Assembly (NCBI RefSeq): GCF_014851805.1
Contig: NZ_JACVAK010000002.1
Span: 310,001-374,000, forward strand
Reading direction: 5' to 3'
DNA length: 64,000 nt
DNA from: Pseudoxanthomonas sp. PXM02
GTDB lineage: Bacteria > Pseudomonadota > Gammaproteobacteria > Xanthomonadales > Xanthomonadaceae
In this document: positions 1 through 8,219 of the stretch, piece after piece
Layout: every line of letters begins with the position of its first letter
Position numbering within the stretch: the first letter of the stretch is position 1
Program-made: the position numbers and the translations under genes
Notes under the pieces: model-generated
What the model was told of the DNA's origin: nothing
What the model saw: the letters and a program-made list of their open reading frames with translations, nothing else
The model's database searches: none

Positions 1-680
1 GTGAATGCCGACGCGGTGCGACCGGCCAGCACGATGGCGGTCATCAGCACCGCGAACTCGCGCAGGAAGGCGATGCTGACCAGTTCCACCACGTAGATCT
101 CCGCGCCGAAGTCGCGGAGCACGGTGGAGCCGAGGAAGGCGATCACCGCGCCCACCATGTACGACAGCAGGATCACCAGTGGCACCGCGTCCAGCCCGAC
201 GGCTTCCATGTGCGCCACGGTGGCGGTGGGGCGGAAGCGGCGCGGCTCCTTCACCATGCGCACCAGCTTCACCAGGTTCTCGCCGGTGAAGCTGAGCAGG
301 GCGACGATCTCGCGTCCGTTCTCGTGCACGCGGTAGCCGAGGCGCGACAGTGCGGCGAGCACGCCGTAGTCGCGCTTGCGCGGCGGGCGATCGTCGGCGA
401 CGTCCTCGATGGTGCTGACCAGTGCCTGGTGGTCGTGGCGGAATTCGATGTCCGACGGATCCATGCCGCGACGCTTGGCAAAGCGCAGCAGTTGCAGCAC
501 GCCCGCCGAATCGATGCGGTTGATCGCGGTCGCGTCGAGCCGGTTGATGGCGTCGGGCAGCGACTTCAGCTGTTCCGCCACGATCAGCGCGCTGGCAAGC
601 GTCCAGTCGCCCGCCAGGCGCGCCCGCTGCGGGTCGCCTGGATCGGTTTCGTACTGCGGGCGGGCAAGGGTGGGGGTCAT
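1..680 (-). CDS. MlaE-family lipid ABC transporter permease with N-terminal STAS domain (partial)
   Basis: The gene runs off the left edge, so only about 226 N-terminal residues are visible. Residues 1-90 resemble a STAS domain (a conserved stretch around RIDSAGVLQLLRFA). They are followed by the start of an MlaE/YrbE permease domain, with hydrophobic segments such as VPLVILLSYMVGAVIAFLG. MlaE proteins are inner-membrane permeases of ABC systems that move phospholipids between inner and outer membrane, and the STAS fusion is a known long form. The ATG overlaps the stop of the EamA permease gene in an ATGA arrangement, so translation is probably coupled. ATPase and MCE partners would lie beyond the edge. 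Confidence 0.85.
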   Translation of the reverse strand, partial: MTPTLARPQYETDPGDPQRARLAGDWTLASALIVAEQLKSLPDAINRLDATAINRIDSAGVLQLLRFAKRRGMDPSDIEFRHDHQALVSTIEDVADDRPPRKRDYGVLAALSRLGYRVHENGREIVALLSFTGENLVKLVRMVKEPRRFRPTATVAHMEAVGLDAVPLVILLSYMVGAVIAFLGSTVLRDFGAEIYVVELVSIAFLREFAVLMTAIVLAGRTASAF

Positions 681-1567
681 GGCGTCGCTCGGCCAAGGAG
701 CATACAGGCTATACCGCTGAACGTGAGCAGCACGCCGACGAAGGCGCGGCGCCCCAGCGGTTCACGCAACCAGAGCGCGGCCAGCACCACCAGGAACACC
801 GAGGCGCATTCGTTGAGGATTGCCGCCACCGATGCGCTGGTGTACTTGTAGCCGCCCAGCCACAGCACCATCGACAGGCCCTGGCCGATGATCGCCGCCA
901 GCAGCAGCCGGTGCCACGGCACGTCGGCGGCGACGAACTGCATGCGCCGGCGCATGGCGGGCAGCGCGGCTACCAGCAGCAGGCCGGCGACGGCGCCCAG
1001 CAGGCGCAGCAGCGTCACCCACAGCAGCGGCTGCGTTTCCAGCGTGCGTTTCACCATCACGATGGCCACCGCCATCAGCGCGATCGCCAGCAGGCCCAGC
1101 AGCACGCCGCGCGCCGTGTGTTGCGGATGCGTCCGCCACTCGCCGGGCGGGCGGCTGACCAGCAACACGCCCATCGCCACCAGCGCGAAGCCCAACCATT
1201 GCGCGCCGCCAAGGCGCTCGTCGAGGAAGACGAAGCCAAGCAGCAGCACCAGCGGGCTGTACAGATTGCCGATGATGCCCATGCGCCCGGCACCGAGCTC
1301 GTTGAGCGCACGGAAGTACAGCGTGTCCGCCAGCGCGATGCCGATGACGCCGCTGGCCAGGACGATGGCGACGTCACGCGCCGGCAGCACCGGCCAATCA
1401 CCGGCATGGAGCAGCAACGCGATGGGCGCCAGCACGACCAGCACCAGCCCGTTCTTCAGCAGGTTGAGCGTAAGGGGAGGCAGGTGCGCGCCGAGCTGGC
1501 GCGCCAGGATGACGCCGACCGCCCACGCGGCCGCGCTGCCCAGTGCCATGGCTTCGCCGATCCCCAC
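677..1567 (-). CDS. EamA/DMT-superfamily permease
   Basis: This 296-residue protein has about ten hydrophobic segments in two EamA-like halves, the usual drug/metabolite-transporter layout (10 TM, near 300 residues). The substrate cannot be read from the sequence. The start is a GTG preceded by a G-rich Shine-Dalgarno-like run; an ATG six codons in (1549) is an alternative. The stop overlaps the start of the MlaE-like gene by four bases, so the two are probably co-transcribed leftward. Confidence 0.85.
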   Translation of the reverse strand: MGIGEAMALGSAAAWAVGVILARQLGAHLPPLTLNLLKNGLVLVVLAPIALLLHAGDWPVLPARDVAIVLASGVIGIALADTLYFRALNELGAGRMGIIGNLYSPLVLLLGFVFLDERLGGAQWLGFALVAMGVLLVSRPPGEWRTHPQHTARGVLLGLLAIALMAVAIVMVKRTLETQPLLWVTLLRLLGAVAGLLLVAALPAMRRRMQFVAADVPWHRLLLAAIIGQGLSMVLWLGGYKYTSASVAAILNECASVFLVVLAALWLREPLGRRAFVGVLLTFSGIACMLLGRATP

Positions 1568-1652
1568 CGCGCCCCCTGCCTACGTCGTCCACGCACAGTG
1601 TAAGCGGGCCGGCATGAAGCCACCGTGCGCCAGCATCGGCGATACTGTGCCG

Positions 1653-2900
1653 ATGGCCGACGACATGCTGACCACCGCCACCTATGCCCAGCGCATCGCC
1701 TTCGTCTGCGAAATCGCCGGGCGCCTGCACAGCTACGGCACCACCGCGCAGCGGCTCGAGGGCACGGTGGTGGGCCTGTCCCAGCGCCTGGGGCTGGACT
1801 GCGAACCGTGGTCGAACCCGACCGGACTGATCCTGAGCTTCAGCGATCCCGCGCGACCGCTGGGCGCCAGCGACAGTACGCGCGTGATCCGGCTGGCGCC
1901 GGGCGAGACCGACCTGCACAAACTCAGCGAAGCCGACCGCATCGCCGATGCCGTGTCGGCCGGGCAGATGAGCATCGCGCAGGGCCACACCGCGCTGCGC
2001 GCGCTGGACCGCACGCCGAGCGTGCGCTGGCGCGCGATGCAGATCTTCGCGTCGGGACTGGCCGCCGCCGCAGTGGCCGGCCTGTGGCGGTTGCCGTGGC
2101 TGGACATGGCCACGGCGGGCCTGATCGGCGTGATCATCGGCGTGCTGGGTGAACTGATCGCGCGCCGGCCCAAGATGAAGGAAGCCAGCGATGCGATCTC
2201 AGCACTGGTCGCCGGCTTCGTGGCGATCCTGGTGGCGAACTTCATCGCGCCGTTGAACCTCAACACGGTGATCATCGCGTCGCTGATCGTGTTGCTGCCG
2301 GGCATGGCGCTGACCAATGCGGTGAACGAACTCACCAGCCAGCACCTGGTGTCCGGCGTCGCGCGTTTCGCCGGTGCGCTGGCCACGGTGCTCAAGTTGA
2401 CGGTGGGCAGCATGATCGCGGTGACGCTGGCGCAGCTGCTCGGCTTGTACCCTGACGTGCGTGCCTCGCGGCCGCAGCCTGAGTGGGTGGAGTGGAGCGC
2501 GATGATCGTGGCGGCCTACGCCTTCGCCGTGCTGTTCAAGGCGCATCGCCGCGACTACTTCTGGGTGATGGCGGCGGCCATCGCCGGCTACAGCATCTCG
2601 CGCTACGTCGGACAGGCGTGGGGCAGTCCGGTAGGCATCTTCCTGTCGGCGCTGACGCTGACCGCCGCGGGCAATGCATTTGCGCGCTGGGCCAACCGTC
2701 CCGGCGCATTGATCCGTGTGCCCGGCATCCTGATGCTGGTGCCCGGCAGCACCAGCCTGCGCGGGCTGCTGACGCTGGTGCAGCAGCAGGATGTCGGCGT
2801 CGGTCAGTCCGCGCTGCTCGCGGTCACCAACGTGGTGATGGCGCTGGTCGCCGGCCTGCTGTTCGGCAACCTGCTGATCTCCTCGCGCAAGAATCTCTGA
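1653..2900 (+). CDS. threonine/serine exporter family protein (ThrE-like, DUF1212 plus DUF3815 fusion)
   Basis: The product is about 415 residues. A soluble N-terminal part with the family-like stretch LHSYGTTAQRLEG is followed by roughly ten membrane segments, matching ThrE-type exporters in which the YjjP-like and YjjB-like halves are joined. Members export threonine/serine or small organic acids; the substrate here is not known. The frame is open far upstream, but that extension is antisense to the EamA gene. I chose the ATG at 1653, and 1614 and 1665 are alternatives. A strong hairpin terminator follows the stop. Confidence 0.8.
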   Translation: MADDMLTTATYAQRIAFVCEIAGRLHSYGTTAQRLEGTVVGLSQRLGLDCEPWSNPTGLILSFSDPARPLGASDSTRVIRLAPGETDLHKLSEADRIADAVSAGQMSIAQGHTALRALDRTPSVRWRAMQIFASGLAAAAVAGLWRLPWLDMATAGLIGVIIGVLGELIARRPKMKEASDAISALVAGFVAILVANFIAPLNLNTVIIASLIVLLPGMALTNAVNELTSQHLVSGVARFAGALATVLKLTVGSMIAVTLAQLLGLYPDVRASRPQPEWVEWSAMIVAAYAFAVLFKAHRRDYFWVMAAAIAGYSISRYVGQAWGSPVGIFLSALTLTAAGNAFARWANRPGALIRVPGILMLVPGSTSLRGLLTLVQQQDVGVGQSALLAVTNVVMALVAGLLFGNLLISSRKNL

Positions 2901-2913
2901 GCGATGCAAAAGA

Positions 2914-2943
2914 AAACGGGAGGCGTCGGCCTCCCGTTTCTTT
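2914..2943 (+). terminator. Rho-independent terminator between thrE-like gene and hns
   Basis: An 11-bp perfect stem (AAACGGGAGGC with GCCTCCCGTTT) with a four-base GTCG loop is followed by a short T run. A-rich sequence precedes it, so it probably works for the convergent hns gene as well. Confidence 0.85.
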
Positions 2944-2963
2944 CCATGCGCGTCGCGCGGGAC

Positions 2964-3332
2964 TTACTTTTTCTTGATCAGGAAATCTTCGGCCTTCTTG
3001 CCCTTCGCGACGAGGGCGGCCATCCAGCGCGGGTGCTTGCCGCGACCGGTCCAGGTTTCCTTGGGATTGGCCGGATTGCGGTATTTCGGCGCGACCTTGC
3101 CCAGCTTCTTGCCCGCGCGCGGACCCGGCTTCGCCGCCGCCTTGGCAGGACGCGCGCCCGGGGTGCCGAAGAGTTCTTCCAGCGTGTAGCCCTCGGCCTT
3201 GGCGAACTTGGTGATCTTGCCGCGGACCGTGGCAATGGGGGTGCGCTTGGCCAGCTTGCTCTGCTGTTCCTTGGCCTTGGCGATCAGGGCGCCAAGTTCC
3301 TTGGCGGACAGATTACGCAGGTCGATCGACAT
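2964..3332 (-). CDS. H-NS family nucleoid-associated protein
   Basis: This 122-residue basic protein has an N-terminal oligomerisation helix rich in K/E (ELGALIAKAKEQQSKLAK). Its C-terminal DNA-binding core contains WTGRGKHPRW, the H-NS/HvrA signature. A lysine/alanine-rich linker joins the two. Such proteins bind curved AT-rich DNA and silence horizontally acquired genes, so the AT-richer island at the right of this window is a plausible target (inference). GGAG lies at good spacing before the ATG. The gene is monocistronic. Confidence 0.9.
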   Translation of the reverse strand: MSIDLRNLSAKELGALIAKAKEQQSKLAKRTPIATVRGKITKFAKAEGYTLEELFGTPGARPAKAAAKPGPRAGKKLGKVAPKYRNPANPKETWTGRGKHPRWMAALVAKGKKAEDFLIKKK

Positions 3333-3399
3333 CTATATCTCCAGTCAGGAAGGGAAAGTCCGTCCTTGGCCGAATAATCATCTTAATCGACGAGTTAAT

Positions 3400-3420
3400 C
3401 GCGGCACAAACCGTGCCGCG
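3400..3420 (-). terminator. hairpin downstream of proS
   Basis: An 8-bp perfect stem (CGCGGCAC with GTGCCGCG) has a five-base loop. Read leftward from proS it is followed by ATTAACTCG, so the T tract is weak. It is probably the proS terminator and lies just upstream of hns. Confidence 0.45.
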
Positions 3421-3449
3421 ATACCGGACCCGCGGCGCTCGTTGCTGAA

Positions 3450-5144
3450 TCAGCCCTGCAGTCGCGACAGCAGCGTATCGCGATCGACGTTCTCGGCTTC
3501 CTCGGCGCGGCGCGCGCGATATTCGAACGTGCCCGCCGCCAGGCCGCGTTCCGACACCACCACGCGGTGCGGGATACCGATCAGCTCGATGTCGGCGAAC
3601 ATCGCGCCCGGACGCAGGCCGCGATCATCGAGTACGGCTTCGATGCCGATGGCCTGCAGGTCCGCGAGCAGCTGTTCGGCGGCGGCCGTCACCGCGGCAT
3701 CGTTCTTCGGGTTGATCATGCACACCGCCACCGCCCAGGGTGCCATCGGCACGGGCCAGATGATGCCGTTGGCGTCGTGGCTCTGCTCGATCGCCGCGGC
3801 GACGATGCGCGACACGCCGATGCCGTAGCAGCCCATCGCCGGTGCGGAGGCCTTGCCGGTCTCGTCCAGCACGGTGAACTTCATGGCTTCGCTGTACTTG
3901 CGGCCGAGCTGGAACACGTGGCCGACTTCGATGCCGCGCACCAGGCGGATCTCGCCGCCGTCGGCCGCCTTGTCGCCTTCCACCACGTTGCGGAGGTCGG
4001 CCACCGTCTCGGCTTCGGGCAGGTCGCGGCCCCAGTTGACGCCGGCGATGTGGAAGCCCGGTTCGTTGGCGCCGACGACGAAGTCCGCCATCGCCGCCAC
4101 GTCACGGTCGGCAATCACGCGGATCGCCTGCTTCGCGCCGATGGGGCCCAGGAAGCCCGGCTCACTGCCGAGGTGGGCGAGGATTTCCGCTTCCGTCGCC
4201 AGACGGTAGTCGGCCATGCCGGCGACCTTGCGCAGCTTGATCTCGTTGACCGCGTGATCGCCGCGCACGAGCGCCAGCACGAAACCTCCGTCGGTCATCA
4301 CGGCGATCGACTTCACCGTGCGCTGCAGCGGGATGCTGAGTAGGGCGGCGACGTCCTCGCAGGTCTTCTGCGTGGGCGTGGCGACCTTGTTCATCGCCTC
4401 GGTGGCCGCGCCGCGCGGGCCGGGCTCGGCGGCCTGCGCCTTCTCGACGTTGGCGGCGTAGTCCGAGCCGGTGGAGAAGGCGATGGAGTCCTCACCGGAA
4501 TCGGCCAGCACATGGAACTCCTGCGAAGCATCGCCGCCGATGGCGCCGCTGTCGGCCTGCACGGCACGGAAGTCGAGGCCCAGGCGCGTGAAGATGCGCG
4601 TGTACGCCGCATGCATGTTGCGGTACTCGCGACCCAGATCCTCGTCAGTGATGTGGAAGGAGTAGGCGTCCTTCATCACGAACTCGCGCGCGCGCATCAC
4701 GCCGAAGCGCGGGCGGATCTCGTCGCGGAACTTGGTCTGGATCTGGTAGAAATTGACCGGCAACTGCTTGTAGCTGGAGAGCTCCTGGCGCGCGAAGTCG
4801 GTGACGGCTTCTTCGGCGGTGGGGCTGTAGCAGAACTGCTGTTCCTTGCGGTCGGTGATCTTCAGCAACTGGCCACCGAACTTTTCCCAGCGGCCGGTTT
4901 CGTCCCACAGCTCGCGCGGCTGGATGGTCGGCATGATCATTTCGATCGCACCGGCGTTGTCCATTTCCTCGCGCACCACCGTTTCCACCTTGCGCAGCAC
5001 GCGCAGGCCCAGCGGCGACCAGGTGTACAGGCCGGCGGCCAGCTTGCGGATCATGCCGGCGCGCAGCATCAGCTGGTGACTGACCAGTTCGGCGTCGGCG
5101 GGGGTTTCCTTGGTGGTACGGAGGTGGAACTGCGACAGGCGCAT
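3450..5144 (-). CDS. proS: prolyl-tRNA synthetase
   Basis: The protein is a 564-residue class II synthetase, the normal length for bacterial-type ProRS with an insertion (editing) domain. It charges tRNA-Pro. The start [19 protein letters not shown], the motif-2 region with [10 protein letters not shown] and the C-terminal anticodon-binding domain all fit ProS. The editing insert occupies roughly residues 225-400. It appears monocistronic, with a hairpin downstream and an A/T-rich patch (GGCAAAATAGG) about 30 bases upstream that may hold the -10. Confidence 0.95.
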   Translation of the reverse strand: MRLSQFHLRTTKETPADAELVSHQLMLRAGMIRKLAAGLYTWSPLGLRVLRKVETVVREEMDNAGAIEMIMPTIQPRELWDETGRWEKFGGQLLKITDRKEQQFCYSPTAEEAVTDFARQELSSYKQLPVNFYQIQTKFRDEIRPRFGVMRAREFVMKDAYSFHITDEDLGREYRNMHAAYTRIFTRLGLDFRAVQADSGAIGGDASQEFHVLADSGEDSIAFSTGSDYAANVEKAQAAEPGPRGAATEAMNKVATPTQKTCEDVAALLSIPLQRTVKSIAVMTDGGFVLALVRGDHAVNEIKLRKVAGMADYRLATEAEILAHLGSEPGFLGPIGAKQAIRVIADRDVAAMADFVVGANEPGFHIAGVNWGRDLPEAETVADLRNVVEGDKAADGGEIRLVRGIEVGHVFQLGRKYSEAMKFTVLDETGKASAPAMGCYGIGVSRIVAAAIEQSHDANGIIWPVPMAPWAVAVCMINPKNDAAVTAAAEQLLADLQAIGIEAVLDDRGLRPGAMFADIELIGIPHRVVVSERGLAAGTFEYRARRAEEAENVDRDTLLSRLQG

Positions 5145-5226
5145 CGGCAGGGGGATCCGGGAGGGACGAATCGCCTATTTTGCCAGCCTTGGCCGCACGC
5201 GGGGCGGCGGGGGGTCGATCGGCGGG

Positions 5227-5517
5227 TCAATCGGCGTCGGTCGCCGCGGCATCACCGCTCACGCGGATACCGGGTGGTGCATCGCGGTCGATGCGCTCGT
5301 AGCGGCGGTCCTTCGGGGGCTGCTCGGTGATCTGCAGGACGCCGGCGTCGTCACGCCAACGATAGAGCGAGGGGCGCGCGTCGCGCGCCTGAGCGGCGGC
5401 GGCCTGGTCGGCACGTGCCTGCTTTTGTGTGGTGGCGTCAGGCGATTCGCGGGCCAGCCACCAGGCTGCACCCACGCCCAGCGCGATCCCTGTGGCAATC
5501 GCCAGCCAGGCGCGCAT
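5227..5517 (-). CDS. DUF4124-domain membrane-anchored protein
   Basis: The protein has 96 residues, with one N-terminal hydrophobic segment (LAIATGIALGVGAAWWLA) and then a short domain containing LYRWRDDAGVLQITEQPP. That is the DUF4124 pattern (Y-W-D-G-x-I/L-x-x-S/T-PP). DUF4124 proteins are periplasmic or envelope proteins of unknown function. It lies nine bases after another DUF4124 gene on the same strand, so the pair looks like an operon of related paralogues. Confidence 0.7.
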   Translation of the reverse strand: MRAWLAIATGIALGVGAAWWLARESPDATTQKQARADQAAAAQARDARPSLYRWRDDAGVLQITEQPPKDRRYERIDRDAPPGIRVSGDAAATDAD

Positions 5518-5526
5518 CGCGGGCGA

Positions 5527-5922
5527 TCAGCTGCCGGCGGAGGTGCAGTACGCCTTCACTGCGGCTTCGGCCAGGTTGCGCTGGTTCTCGCGGCCGGTGT
5601 CGTCCAGGACGGTGTCCGGCTTGCCATCGCCGTCGGTGTCCTGCTGGATGGGACCCTTGGTGGCACCGAGGATCTGCAGGTTGGCCCGGGCGCTTGTGCA
5701 CTGCGCATTCTCGACCGGCTTGCCAGCCGGCTGGGTCGCGTCCGCGGCAGGGGCGCCGTACTGGTTGATGCGGCGGTTCTGTACGGTCTGGTTGGGCGGC
5801 GGGCTGTCGGAATAGTGGGTGACGCCGTTCTTGTCCTTCCACTGGTAGACCTGCTGGGCCTGGACGGTGGAGGCGGTCGCCAGGCAGAGCGCCAGCACGG
5901 ACAGGCAGGACAGGAGGCGCAT
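5527..5922 (-). CDS. DUF4124-domain secreted protein
   Basis: This 131-residue product has a clear Sec signal peptide (MRLLSCLSVLALCLATASTVQAQ) followed by the DUF4124 core VYQWKDKNGVTHYSDSPPP. Two cysteines remain in the mature part. I chose the ATG at 5922 because the signal peptide begins there; the frame is open further but lacks signal character. The function is unknown. It is co-directional with the second DUF4124 gene and divergent from pssA. Confidence 0.75.
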   Translation of the reverse strand: MRLLSCLSVLALCLATASTVQAQQVYQWKDKNGVTHYSDSPPPNQTVQNRRINQYGAPAADATQPAGKPVENAQCTSARANLQILGATKGPIQQDTDGDGKPDTVLDDTGRENQRNLAEAAVKAYCTSAGS

Positions 5923-6000
5923 GGGAAGCTCCGGATCGCGGGAGCCCCGATTGCAGCACCCCCGGGGCGCGCAGGCAAGCCGGCCGGCGGACCGCTGGGC

Positions 6001-6006
6001 TAAACT
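6001..6006 (+). promoter_or_regulatory. putative -10 box of pssA (leaderless type)
   Basis: TAAACT lies seven bases before the pssA ATG, with no Shine-Dalgarno sequence between. If it is a -10 element, transcription would start at or next to the start codon and the mRNA would be leaderless. Confidence 0.35.
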
Positions 6007-6013
6007 GCGACCC

Positions 6014-6793
6014 ATGAACGAAATCAAGCCGCCCCCGCGCTCTCGCGGGATCTACCTGTTGCCCAACCTCTTCACCACGGCCGGCCTGTTCGCGGGGTTC
6101 TTCGCGATCATCGCGGCGGCCAACGGCCAGTTCGTCAACGCCGCCATCGCGGTGTTCGTGGCGGGCCTGATGGATGGCATCGACGGCCGCGTGGCGCGGC
6201 TCACCGGTACCAGCAGCGAGTTCGGCGTGCAGTACGACTCGCTGGCGGACCTGGTGAGCTTCGGCCTGGCCCCGTCGCTGGTGATGTACCACTGGTCGCT
6301 GTCGGCGCTGAAGTTCGACGGCGGCGTGATGGGACGGGTCGGCTGGGTGGTGGCATTCCTGTACGCCGCGTGCGCGGCGCTGCGCCTGGCCCGCTTCAAC
6401 ACCCAGGTGGGCACGGTGGACAAGCGCTGGTTCGTCGGCCTGGCCAGTCCGGCGGCGGCAGGGCTGATGATGTCCTTCGTGTGGGCGTTCGCCGATGGCG
6501 AGCTCGGCTGGACCGGCGAGGAACTGCGCTATGTGGCGCTGGCGGTGACGCTGGTTGCCGCATTGCTGATGGTCAGCCGCATCCGCTTCTGGAGCTTCAA
6601 GGGCACGGGCGAAGGCGGCGCGAAGGCGGACCGCATTCCGTTCGTGGTGCTGGCGCTGGTGCCGCTGGCGCTGGCGATCCTCTTCATCGACCTGCCGCGT
6701 ACGCTGTTCGCCGTGGGCGTGGTGTACGCGCTGTCGGGACCGGGATATTGGCTGTGGCAGCGCGCGCGCCGGCAGAAGGACGCGGCCGCATGA
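6014..6793 (+). CDS. pssA: CDP-diacylglycerol-serine O-phosphatidyltransferase
   Basis: This 259-residue integral membrane enzyme makes phosphatidylserine from CDP-diacylglycerol and serine, the committed step to phosphatidylethanolamine. The CDP-alcohol phosphotransferase motif is complete: D57-G58-x2-A61-R62-x8-G71-x3-D75-x3-D79. About seven hydrophobic segments follow the usual topology. The ATG at 6014 starts the conserved N-terminus (RGIYLLPNLFTTAGLFAGF). The stop overlaps the next gene in an ATGA arrangement. Confidence 0.93.
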   Translation: MNEIKPPPRSRGIYLLPNLFTTAGLFAGFFAIIAAANGQFVNAAIAVFVAGLMDGIDGRVARLTGTSSEFGVQYDSLADLVSFGLAPSLVMYHWSLSALKFDGGVMGRVGWVVAFLYAACAALRLARFNTQVGTVDKRWFVGLASPAAAGLMMSFVWAFADGELGWTGEELRYVALAVTLVAALLMVSRIRFWSFKGTGEGGAKADRIPFVVLALVPLALAILFIDLPRTLFAVGVVYALSGPGYWLWQRARRQKDAAA

Positions 6794-7221
6794 CGCTGGC
6801 GGCGGACCGTCTGTGGTCGGCCGAGCAACAGGGCTGGCTGCGCGCGCTCGGCCACCCCGTGTACCTGCCGGCCGACTGGCCGACCGAGAGCGGCGCCCCC
6901 GCAGTGGCGGAAGCGCCGGCCGCGCGCGCCGAGACGCCTGAGCCGGTCGTCGCCACGCCGCGTGCACGTCCGCCTAGCCGCGACGCGATCGACGCGCCGA
7001 CGCCTGTGCGGCAGCCGTCCGCCCCGAGGAGCGGAGGCGCGAAGCTGCCGGACCGCCTGCATTTCGCGCTGATCCGCGCGTCGGGCTGCAATCCCAATGC
7101 GCCCGGGGCCGCCGACCTGTTCGCGCAATGGCCCAGTTCGGCCGAGCTGCGCGGCAACGCCGCCGCCAAGCGCGCGTTGTGGCCCACCCTGCGGCGGCTG
7201 CGTCGAGGCGCGCCGTCGTGA
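6790..7221 (+). CDS. holD: probable DNA polymerase III psi subunit (HolD-like, divergent)
   Basis: The product has 143 residues. Its C-terminus (LRGNAAAKRALWPTLRRL) matches, from memory, the E. coli psi C-terminus (LRANPTARAALW...). Its N-terminus (WSAEQQGWLRALGHPVY) resembles the psi peptide that binds chi. A proline/alanine-rich linker (about residues 35-75) lies between. The gene directly precedes rimI, as holD does in E. coli, and overlaps pssA by four bases (ATGA) and rimI by four (GTGA). Psi bridges chi (HolC) to the clamp loader. The assignment rests on short similarity plus synteny. Confidence 0.6.
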   Translation: MTLAADRLWSAEQQGWLRALGHPVYLPADWPTESGAPAVAEAPAARAETPEPVVATPRARPPSRDAIDAPTPVRQPSAPRSGGAKLPDRLHFALIRASGCNPNAPGAADLFAQWPSSAELRGNAAAKRALWPTLRRLRRGAPS

Positions 7222-7727
7222 GCGCACTGGGTGTCGAAGCGTCGCCGGCATCCTCAACCAGCCTGCGGCCGATGCGCGAGGGCGACCTCGACGCCGTAAT
7301 GGCCATCGAACAGCGCGCCTATCCATTCCCGTGGACGCGCGGCATCTTCAAGGACTGCCTGAAAGCCGGTTACCCGTCGTGGGTGATGACCGAGCACGGA
7401 CTGGTGATCGGCTATGGCCTGCTGAGCATCGCCGCCGACGAGGCGCATGTACTGAATATCTGCATCGCGCCCGAGCGGCAGGGGCGTGGGCTGGGCCGTC
7501 ATCTGCTGCGCGCGCTGGTGAAGATCGCGCGCGACCACCGCGTGCAGCGCGTGTTCCTGGAAGTGCGCCCGTCGAATCCGGGCGCGATCCTGCTGTACCA
7601 CAGTGAAGGCTTCAACGAGATCGGCCGCCGTCCGCGCTACTACCCGGCGAAGGACGGTCGCGAGGACGCGCTGGTGATGGCGATCGAACTGGTCGCCGAC
7701 GACATCACCACGATGCCGCCGTTGTAG
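7218..7727 (+). CDS. rimI: ribosomal protein S18-alanine N-acetyltransferase
   Basis: This GNAT-fold enzyme acetylates the N-terminal alanine of ribosomal protein S18. The acetyl-CoA loop is IAPERQGRGLGRHLL, followed by VFLEVRPSNPGAILLY and GFNEIGRRPRYYP, all typical of RimI. The GTG start (169 residues) overlaps the holD-like stop as GTGA; there is no better ATG before the conserved LRPMREGDLDAVMAIE. It runs about 15-20 residues longer than E. coli RimI. Confidence 0.92.
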   Translation: MSALGVEASPASSTSLRPMREGDLDAVMAIEQRAYPFPWTRGIFKDCLKAGYPSWVMTEHGLVIGYGLLSIAADEAHVLNICIAPERQGRGLGRHLLRALVKIARDHRVQRVFLEVRPSNPGAILLYHSEGFNEIGRRPRYYPAKDGREDALVMAIELVADDITTMPPL

Positions 7728-7745
7728 GGCGGGCTCAAGCCCGCC
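7728..7745. repeat. short REP-like palindrome, possible terminator
   Basis: An 8-bp perfect stem GGCGGGCT with AGCCCGCC sits directly after the rimI stop in the gap between convergent genes. It has no T run. Palindromes of this kind are common intergenic repeats in Xanthomonadaceae. Confidence 0.5.
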
Positions 7746-7755
7746 ATCACGGTCT

Positions 7756-8184
7756 TCAAAGCCAACGCCGTACGCGCGCTTGGTACGCCGCATAGGTCGA
7801 TCCGAACCGCGCGAAAAGCGCACGCTCTTCCGGCACGATCTGGTATCGCGTGACATACGCGATGTAGGTCGCCATGCCGACGAGGGCCGCCGGATGTTGC
7901 AGCCAGCATGCCCATGCGAGCAGCAATAGCGCGTGCCCGAGGTACATCGGGTTGCGCGAAAAGCCATGCAAGCCCGTCGTCACCAGTGCGCGCGACGATG
8001 TCGGACGTAGCGGATTCACCGTAGTGCCAGCGCGACCAAAGACGAGCTTCGGCAGCAGGTTGAGCAGCAAGCCGGCCACGACCGAAACCACGACCAGCGC
8101 CGTTCGCAGGGCTGGCGGCAGGGCAATCGATGCCACGGGCCACGGCTGCACCAGCCCCCAGGCGACGGCACCACACAGCACCAT
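7756..8184 (-). CDS. isoprenylcysteine carboxyl methyltransferase (ICMT)-family membrane protein
   Basis: This 142-residue protein has four hydrophobic segments and a C-terminal ICMT-like signature: GLHGFSRNPMYLGHALLLL, then PEERALFARFGSTYAAYQ. These residues form the SAM-binding methyltransferase core of the family. Bacterial members act on unknown small molecules or lipids. A GTG one codon upstream (8187) is equally possible as start. It lies downstream of valS on the same strand, with a 35-base gap. Confidence 0.8.
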   Translation of the reverse strand: MVLCGAVAWGLVQPWPVASIALPPALRTALVVVSVVAGLLLNLLPKLVFGRAGTTVNPLRPTSSRALVTTGLHGFSRNPMYLGHALLLLAWACWLQHPAALVGMATYIAYVTRYQIVPEERALFARFGSTYAAYQARVRRWL

Positions 8185-8219
8185 CACTACCGGGGGTGGG
8201 ACGCGGGTTTCCAGTCGAT

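Noticed and set aside
888..1652. N-terminal extension of the ThrE-like frame
   Set aside because: The extension is antisense to the EamA permease and has serine/arginine-rich noise composition; the family starts near the ATG at 1653.
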